From NCBI GenBank assembly GCA_965217175.1, contig OZ244251.1, positions 992,001 to 1,056,000 on the forward strand: a stretch of DNA of 64,000 nt, read 5' to 3'. The notes beneath the pieces were generated by a model that was given only the letters and a program-made list of their open reading frames with translations, ran no database searches and was not told where the DNA came from. The number at the start of each line of letters is the position of its first letter. The stretch's first letter is position 1. Below, in pieces: positions 58,925-64,000 of the stretch. The translations under genes were made by a program, and so were the position numbers. Origin of the DNA: Bin87 sp965217175 (GTDB lineage Bacteria; Chloroflexota; Dehalococcoidia; Lucifugimonadales; UBA3495).

Positions 58925-59746
58925 ATGCCCGAAGCCCCCGAAATGCAGGTGGTGGCCGAGTTCCTGCAATCGCAGTTGCCGGGTCTTCCCATCGACAGCG
59001 TTCAGATTCTGAAACCCAGCGTGGTGCGATCATTGGCCGGCGATCTGGCCGAGGACGCGGTTGGCCGGAAGTTTCGCCGCATCGAACGGAGAGGCAAGTT
59101 TCTGCTGCTGTGTCTGTCTGGCGAGCGCACGGTGGTCATCAACCCCAAACTGACGGGCGGTTTGCAATTCGCTCCCGGCAAGCAGCGGGTACTCAAAAAG
59201 ACGTGCGTGAGGTTCCAGCTTCGGGGCGAAGTAGATCTCCGGTACGTGGATGACCGGCAGATGGGACAGTTCTACTACGTGCCCGACGACCAGGTGGACA
59301 CGGTGCCCGGGTTGGCCGAGCAGGGGCCGGACGTGTTGGCCGAAACCAGTTTCGAGGATTTTAAGAACAGTCTGAAGGGGTTTTCGGGTGAGATCAAGGG
59401 CGTGCTGACGCGAGGCCGCGTCGTATCCGGGATCGGCAACGCCTACGCCGATGAAATCCTGTTCCACGCCGGGGTGTATCCGTTCAAGCGTCGCAAGGCG
59501 CTATCCGAGGACGAACTGCGCCGCATCCATCATTCCTGCCGACAGGTGGTTGTCGATGCCATCGAAACGGTGAGGGAGCGCATGGGCGTCGATATCGATC
59601 ATAAGGTGCGGGACTTTCTGGCCGTCCACAACAAGGGGGGTGAGCCCTGTCCACGGTGCGGTAACGCGATTACCGAGTTGCGGGCGAACCAGCGCATCAC
59701 CAGCTACTGCCGCCACTGCCAGCCCGGGATGCTGCTGCGAAACTGA
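58925..59746 (+). CDS. mutM: Formamidopyrimidine-DNA glycosylase (Fpg), 273 aa
   Basis: Removes oxidised purines. The N-terminus is MPEAPEMQVV, with catalytic Pro2 and Glu3; RRGKFLLL holds the conserved lysine; and VSGIGNAYADEILFHAGVYP with the C-terminal zinc finger (Cys242, 245, 262, 265; CPRCGNAIT... RHCQ) complete the family set. Motif MPELPE is MPEAPE here. Coupled with the ATL gene upstream. Confidence 0.93.
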   Translation: MPEAPEMQVVAEFLQSQLPGLPIDSVQILKPSVVRSLAGDLAEDAVGRKFRRIERRGKFLLLCLSGERTVVINPKLTGGLQFAPGKQRVLKKTCVRFQLRGEVDLRYVDDRQMGQFYYVPDDQVDTVPGLAEQGPDVLAETSFEDFKNSLKGFSGEIKGVLTRGRVVSGIGNAYADEILFHAGVYPFKRRKALSEDELRRIHHSCRQVVVDAIETVRERMGVDIDHKVRDFLAVHNKGGEPCPRCGNAITELRANQRITSYCRHCQPGMLLRN

Positions 59747-59779
59747 CGCCCTCACGGGGCCAAATGAGCCGCGGCAGGC

Positions 59780-60712
59780 CTAGCGCATAACCAGAATCGG
59801 AACGTTGGCGTGCCGAACCACCCGGTCGGTGACGCTGCCCAGAACCATGCGACCTACACCGCCGCGCCCGTGAGTCGTCATCGCCACCAACGACGGTTGG
59901 GCACCGGACTGGTCGATGATTGCCTGCGCAACATTCTGATGGACGATGTGCTCGCTGGTGACAGCGTGGCTGTGGTCGGTGGCCAGCCGGTTCTTCACGT
60001 CTTCCAGATAGATAGCGACGTCATTGGCGTCGGCTTCCACCAGTTCTTCGGCGGAAACCGGATTGTATTCGGGTATGCCACTCATGTCCGAGGTGGATGC
60101 CAGGAGCTGTTGACGATAGCGGTCCGGCGTGGGAGTTATGCGGACGATATGGATTCCAGCAGACAGCGCGGTGGCAATGGTGGCGGCGTGGGGTAGCGCC
60201 GACTCGGCGAGTGGCGAGCCGTCCAGAGGCGCCACGACTCTTTGCAGCGAGGATCCCGGCGATGCCGGGCCGGTTACGGTGGATCGGACGATGAGCATCG
60301 GGTTGGGTATGGTGTGCAATACTCGGTCGGTAACGCTGCCCAGTACCCAGCGGGCAATACCACCCCGTCCGTGGGTGCACATTACTACCAGCGCGGTGGG
60401 ATCTGTGCTGGCCTGGGCGCCGATGGCCTCGGCGGCAGAGCCTCGCTGGACGAACGCGCTGACCGAATGGCCGTCGGCGGCGAGTGACTCCCGAACCGGT
60501 TCCAGAGAACCTGCCGCGCGATCACGGGCGGAATCGGTTATCTGGTCGATAACGCTCTGGGACTGGGTTCCCAACATGCCAGGCGGGAGTATGTCATAGG
60601 CCTGCACCAGCTCGATGGGCACCGAAAGAGAGCGGGCGACCAACTGCGCGTAGGGCAATGCCTGTGAGGATAGTTCTGAACCATCCAGCGGGACGATCAC
60701 TTTGGAGTACAT
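59780..60712 (-). CDS. Tandem universal stress protein (two UspA domains), 310 aa
   Basis: Two UspA domains. Each begins with a core strand and ends with the ATP-loop signature: VIVPLDGSELSSQAL and HGRGGIARWVLGSVTDRVLH in the first, VVAPLDGSPLAESAL and HGRGGVGRMVLGSVTDRVVRH in the second. Both loops keep the G-x2-G-x9-G-(S/T) pattern, so both should bind ATP. GGAGG lies before the ATG. Function: stress response. Confidence 0.9.
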   Translation of the reverse strand: MYSKVIVPLDGSELSSQALPYAQLVARSLSVPIELVQAYDILPPGMLGTQSQSVIDQITDSARDRAAGSLEPVRESLAADGHSVSAFVQRGSAAEAIGAQASTDPTALVVMCTHGRGGIARWVLGSVTDRVLHTIPNPMLIVRSTVTGPASPGSSLQRVVAPLDGSPLAESALPHAATIATALSAGIHIVRITPTPDRYRQQLLASTSDMSGIPEYNPVSAEELVEADANDVAIYLEDVKNRLATDHSHAVTSEHIVHQNVAQAIIDQSGAQPSLVAMTTHGRGGVGRMVLGSVTDRVVRHANVPILVMR

Positions 60713-60832
60713 GGTTGTTGCATCCTCCGGTATGGATGACGTTGAACACGCGGCCGGGCGAGCAATGATGTCTGGCGCCCTATTTTATTCTAACACCGGC
60801 GGCGTGATGGAACGGCCCGATGATCCAAACGA

Positions 60833-61222
60833 CTACACCGCTGCTGCGATGTCAGTGCGAGCGAAGTCATCGCCCTTGAATAGAAGCGGCAAACCGCGGA
60901 TGCTGGCAAGCGCGTATGCGAATGTGTCACCGAAATTCAACCCGGCAGGATGGCGGCCCCTGCCGTAGGTTTGGTGAGCGCTTGCGGCTACCCAGATCTC
61001 TGCATCCCCAGGTGGTACCAGCGTGATGAACAGTTGTTCGAGCAGGTTCGTTGCGTTTTGATAAACGGCATTACCTCTTCCGAATGCGACGATTAAAAAC
61101 TCGACGGCATTGGCAGTAGATACGAGTACTTCTCCGTCGACAAGCATGGCGTCGTGAAACGCCGAACGTTCCGGTTCGTTGGTGACTATCGCGACCAGTG
61201 CTGAAGTATCGGCAACTATCAT
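60833..61222 (-). CDS. vapC: PIN-domain toxin (VapC family), 129 aa
   Basis: Ribonuclease toxin of a type II TA pair. MIVADTSALVAIV gives Asp5; NAVEF gives Glu41; LNFGDTFAYALA gives Asp99, the three acidic residues of the PIN active site. Overlaps the antitoxin gene by four bases (ATGA). Confidence 0.87.
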   Translation of the reverse strand: MIVADTSALVAIVTNEPERSAFHDAMLVDGEVLVSTANAVEFLIVAFGRGNAVYQNATNLLEQLFITLVPPGDAEIWVAASAHQTYGRGRHPAGLNFGDTFAYALASIRGLPLLFKGDDFARTDIAAAV

Positions 61223-61512
61223 TTAGGCAAGCCATGTTCGTCATACAATTCCTCCTGCCAGACTTTGGACGGAGGATTGGCGTCGTCGTATGGGTGTTCT
61301 TTGCGCCAACGAATTCCAGCTTCGATTATCGGGGCGAGCATGGTACGCATCTCTTCCTCCGAAAACCTTCGCCTTTCCGCCGGCGTTTTCGCGTCCAGGT
61401 CGTCTAACGCTTTCTCGAGCACCTTTTCTACCGCGTCGGGTCCGGCATACCCTAACCGTTTGGCCAAATCGGCGATTCGGGCTGCTATGACTGGGCAAAT
61501 GGTAGTGGCCAT
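61219..61512 (-). CDS. vapB: VapB-like antitoxin, 97 aa
   Basis: Short protein with helices ARIADLAKRLGYAGPDAVEKVLEKALDDL. The C-terminal HPYDDANPPSKVWQEELYDEHGLPK part would bind the toxin. I use the ATG at 61512 (MATTICPV), with GGAG about 6 bases upstream; the open frame begins at 61524. It is upstream of and overlapping the PIN toxin, the usual order. DNA-binding role inferred from the neighbour. Confidence 0.75.
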   Translation of the reverse strand: MATTICPVIAARIADLAKRLGYAGPDAVEKVLEKALDDLDAKTPAERRRFSEEEMRTMLAPIIEAGIRWRKEHPYDDANPPSKVWQEELYDEHGLPK

Positions 61513-61539
61513 GGTGTTCTCCACAACGGGGCGTATTCG

Positions 61540-62508
61540 CTATTCCCCTACCTGCAATTGTACGTTTTCGGGATTAATGCCGCAGTGCTCCAGCAACTTT
61601 CTGGTGTTCGATCTAACCTGCGCAGCGTTGAGATTCGTGTTTACTACCAGCGACGTCCCGGGGATGTTCTGATAGTTGCCAAAAGAATTGCCGGTGGGAT
61701 GTACTGGAGCATTGTTGACCAAATAGGTCCTGAGGTTGAATTGCACCGGAACGTTGTGGTGTGAAAGGAGCTCCTTAGAAACCAGCCAGCCTACGGTCAG
61801 CACTAACACTGCATTCCAACGCCCTACGGTCTGTTGCTCTCCGTCGGAAAACCGGATCGTGATTGGTGGACTCGCCCCGGCGGGAGGATTGAATTCGGAC
61901 AAAGGAACCCAACCGTCACCACTGGTTGGGAACGCGACAGGCGGGAGTGGCGCTGGACTCGGCTCAGAGGTTTCTTGCGGTTCCGTAAACGCTGGGTTGT
62001 TGACCGAGATCGGCTCGTTGGCAGGTATCGGCTGGCCGGACGCCAGGTTGGGCCGCCATAGCAACAGCAATTGCAGGGCGCTTTCGTGAGCGGGAGCATC
62101 CATAATAGTCAGATCCAAAACGCGGCGATCCTCCAACTGGCCCCGCTTGAACACTTCGTAGAGTTCCCATTGATTGCCGTCGGTCAATCCAGCGTAATCT
62201 ACGCCCGACGCATTGGAGTAGTTGAGCATCTGCATACGGTGTGACGCCAGCGACTCCCCCAGCTTTTTGGCCTCTAATGTGGCAGCCGGCCCGCCATCCG
62301 ACCCCAACAGAGCGTAATCGGCCCATCGACCGCTCACGTTGTATTCCGGAGTAACCACCGCGGGGTTGGCCACGTCCCATCCCAGAGCCGTCAACAGTGG
62401 ATCAATCAACGCCATGCGCGTGCGCGTTTCGTTCTCTCGTAGAACAGCGCCGTGTTCCCGGATGCGCTGCTTTAGCGTTTCGATAACTTGCACTAAATCT
62501 TCTAGCAT
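61540..62508 (-). CDS. HsdR-N-like restriction-fold protein with an appended beta domain, 322 aa
   Basis: The N-terminal 150 residues resemble the HSDR_N domain: ENETRTRMALIDPLLTALGWDV, PEYNVSGRWADYALLGSDGGPAATLEAKKLG (D and ExK of the PD-(D/E)XK centre), and YAGLTDGNQWELYEV. The middle is a proline-rich linker. The C-terminal half (LVSKELLSHHNVPVQFNLRTYLVN..., ending in NTRKLLEHCGINPENVQLQV) is not recognised. Not a full type I enzyme: no helicase domain. The gene may be a stand-alone nuclease of a defence or stress module, next to VapBC. Confidence 0.7.
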   Translation of the reverse strand: MLEDLVQVIETLKQRIREHGAVLRENETRTRMALIDPLLTALGWDVANPAVVTPEYNVSGRWADYALLGSDGGPAATLEAKKLGESLASHRMQMLNYSNASGVDYAGLTDGNQWELYEVFKRGQLEDRRVLDLTIMDAPAHESALQLLLLWRPNLASGQPIPANEPISVNNPAFTEPQETSEPSPAPLPPVAFPTSGDGWVPLSEFNPPAGASPPITIRFSDGEQQTVGRWNAVLVLTVGWLVSKELLSHHNVPVQFNLRTYLVNNAPVHPTGNSFGNYQNIPGTSLVVNTNLNAAQVRSNTRKLLEHCGINPENVQLQVGE

Positions 62509-62561
62509 TGTAAACGCCCAATCCTATCCATCCTGTGCATCATTGTTCGACCCTGATACCC

Positions 62562-64000
62562 TTAGTCCTCCAGGGTGGTGATGTCGCCGGGGTCGAGGCC
62601 CAGTTCCTGGGCTTTGAGCAGGCGGCGCATAATTTTGCCGGAGCGGGTCTTGGGCAGGGTGGGTGTGAATTCGATTTCCGACGGCACCGCAATCGGCCCC
62701 AACTCCCTTCGTACGTGCTGCTGAAGTTCGTTGACCATCAGGTCGGAACCTTCGCTGCCCATGCGAAGGGTTACGAAGGCCTTTATTACCTCGCCGCGCA
62801 GTTCGTCGGGTTTGCCGATGACTGCCGACTCGGCAACCTGCGGGTGCGACACCAGGGCGCTTTCAACCTCGGCAGAGCCGATGCGGTGTCCGGCCACATT
62901 GAGCACGTCGTCGGCGCGGCCCACCACCATGTAGTAACCGTCAGCGTCGCGCAGGGCCACGTCGCCGGAGAAATAGACGCCGGGTATCTGGTTCCAGGTC
63001 TCGGCAAAACGGTCGTGGTCGCCCCACACCGTGCGCGAGAAATGGGGGAAGGGGCGCCGGATCACCAGCATCCCACCCTTGTCCGGCTCCTCGATGGGCT
63101 GGCCTTCCCGGTCCACGATGTCCATGACCGCGCCGGGCAGCGCGCGGCCCACCCGACCCGGGCGGGATGCCATGGTTGCCGTTGTTCCCAGACACGGGCC
63201 TCCGGTTTCGGTCTGCCACCAGTTGTCCACCATGTGCGCCCATTCGCCGCCGCCGCAGATGTGCTGGTGGGCCCAGCGCAGGGCCTCGGGGTTCAGCGGC
63301 TCGCCGGCGCAGGTCAGGAAGCGCAGAGAGCGCAGGTTGTAGCGGCTGGCTGGCTCTTCGCCGTAACGCATCAGCATCCGCACGGCGGTGGGAGCAGTGA
63401 ATATGACGTTGACGCCGTACTTCTCGATCACCTCGTAGAACACCGCGTTGTGGGGGTAGTCGGGAGCGCCCTCCCGGAACACGGTGGTCGCTCCGGCCAC
63501 GAGGGGGGCGTAGACGATGTAGCTGTGGCCCACCACCCATCCGATGTCCGACATGCACCAGAACACGTCGTTGTCCTTCACGTCCCAGAAGTTCTTGAAA
63601 TGATAATGAGTGCCCACCATGTAGCCGCCGTGGACGTGGACGACACCCTTGGGCTTGCCGGTGGTGCCGCTGGTGTACAGGATGTAGAGCGGGTCTTCGG
63701 AGTCCATGACTTCGGCGGGACAGTCTATGGAGTTGCTGGCCAGCAACTCTGCGAAGTCCACTTCGTCGGCGCCCAGTTCTTCGCGGGCAATCTCCCGGCG
63801 CCAGACGATGACGTGAGTCAGGCTGTCGCAACCAACCACGGCCTCGTCGGCAATGCCCTTCAGGTCAACGCGATTGCCACGGCGGTATCCGTAGTCGCCG
63901 GTTATGAGCACCTTGGCGGTGGCATCCTGGATGCGACCCCGCAGAGAACCCACGCTGAAGCCGGCATAAACCACGCTGTGAATTGCCCCGATGCGGGCGC
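62562..64000 (-). CDS. acs: Acetyl-CoA synthetase (AMP-forming), C-terminal 479 residues visible
   Basis: Activates acetate via acetyl-AMP. ILYTSGTTGKPKGVVH is the AMP-binding loop; VDNWWQTETGGP and YFSGDVALRDADGYY follow; the C-terminal catalytic-lysine region reads LPKTRSGKIMRRLL, and the acetylated lysine is within this motif. In-frame upstream codons (RIGAIHSVVY...) continue to base 64000, so the gene starts outside the window. Some 180 N-terminal residues are missing from view. Confidence 0.95.
   Translation of the reverse strand, partial: ARIGAIHSVVYAGFSVGSLRGRIQDATAKVLITGDYGYRRGNRVDLKGIADEAVVGCDSLTHVIVWRREIAREELGADEVDFAELLASNSIDCPAEVMDSEDPLYILYTSGTTGKPKGVVHVHGGYMVGTHYHFKNFWDVKDNDVFWCMSDIGWVVGHSYIVYAPLVAGATTVFREGAPDYPHNAVFYEVIEKYGVNVIFTAPTAVRMLMRYGEEPASRYNLRSLRFLTCAGEPLNPEALRWAHQHICGGGEWAHMVDNWWQTETGGPCLGTTATMASRPGRVGRALPGAVMDIVDREGQPIEEPDKGGMLVIRRPFPHFSRTVWGDHDRFAETWNQIPGVYFSGDVALRDADGYYMVVGRADDVLNVAGHRIGSAEVESALVSHPQVAESAVIGKPDELRGEVIKAFVTLRMGSEGSDLMVNELQQHVRRELGPIAVPSEIEFTPTLPKTRSGKIMRRLLKAQELGLDPGDITTLED

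Noticed and set aside
1..64000. tRNA or rRNA genes.
   Set aside because: I saw no convincing T-loop pattern with acceptor pairing, nor ribosomal RNA sequence. A tRNA scan would be decisive.

Overview
The window is GC-rich bacterial chromosome, densely coded on both strands, with no rRNA, tRNA, prophage or CRISPR array that I can see. Several traits fit an uncultivated Chloroflexota lineage of the Dehalococcoidia/SAR202 type: a very short EF-Ts, a mandelate-racemase-like enolase, NIPSNAP, dienelactone-hydrolase and acetyl-xylan-esterase-like enzymes, many short-chain and other dehydrogenases, and a UGSC-family selenoprotein. That placement is inference; a 16S or marker-gene search would be needed to prove it.

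Layout. 0-5.2 kb: a membrane protein, a small conserved protein, a block of dispersed repeats, an MFS transporter, a PIG-L deacetylase, a Uma2 protein and an arsenite methyltransferase. 5.4-8.7 kb: a catabolic-looking set (enolase superfamily, NIPSNAP, GNAT, coiled-coil membrane protein, SDR). 8.7-11.1 kb: a minus-strand cluster with a decayed AhpD-like gene, a FlK-like thioesterase, a UGSC selenoprotein with an in-frame UGA and a SECIS-like hairpin, and a large partner protein. 11.1-15.7 kb: twin PaREP1/HEPN-like genes, a beta-hydroxyacid dehydrogenase and an active/inactive pair of hydrolases. 15.8-23.1 kb: the conserved operon rpsB-tsf-pyrH-frr-uppS-cdsA-dxr-rseP, closed by a strong terminator. 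23.2-26.8 kb: dienelactone hydrolase, a RuvC-fold protein with a zinc-ribbon partner, and an MFS transporter. 27-34.5 kb: pheST, a moeA with a histidine-rich head, an acidic-tailed protein, and infC-rpmI-rplT, where infC appears to start at AUC. 34.6-44 kb: M20 peptidase, PAC2 protein, amidohydrolase, ybeY, pgpA, a minimal zincin, endonuclease IV and an alcohol dehydrogenase. 43.6-52.5 kb: secF, secD, a PaREP1-like gene, cca, def, priA and rplS, all on the minus strand. 52.6-62.5 kb: an accessory stretch with a Panacea toxin-antitoxin pair, an NHL protein, hydrolase, ABM, VOC, a frameshifted EVE-nuclease gene, alkyltransferase-like protein plus Fpg, a tandem UspA, VapBC and an HsdR-N-like protein. 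The window ends inside an acetyl-CoA synthetase gene.

Three kinds of dispersed repeat are scattered through the intergenic regions. The clearest is a 173-base element present in four copies, with imperfect inverted ends. One copy sits between perfect 10-base target duplications, so it looks like a non-autonomous mobile element (MITE). The others are short palindromic modules that recur in the same order at distant sites, and one of them appears to serve as the rplT terminator.

The observations I rate highest are the UGSC selenocysteine cassette, the MITE family with its target duplications, the AUC start of infC, the frameshifted EVE-nuclease gene, the Panacea pair, and several enzymes with altered catalytic residues.
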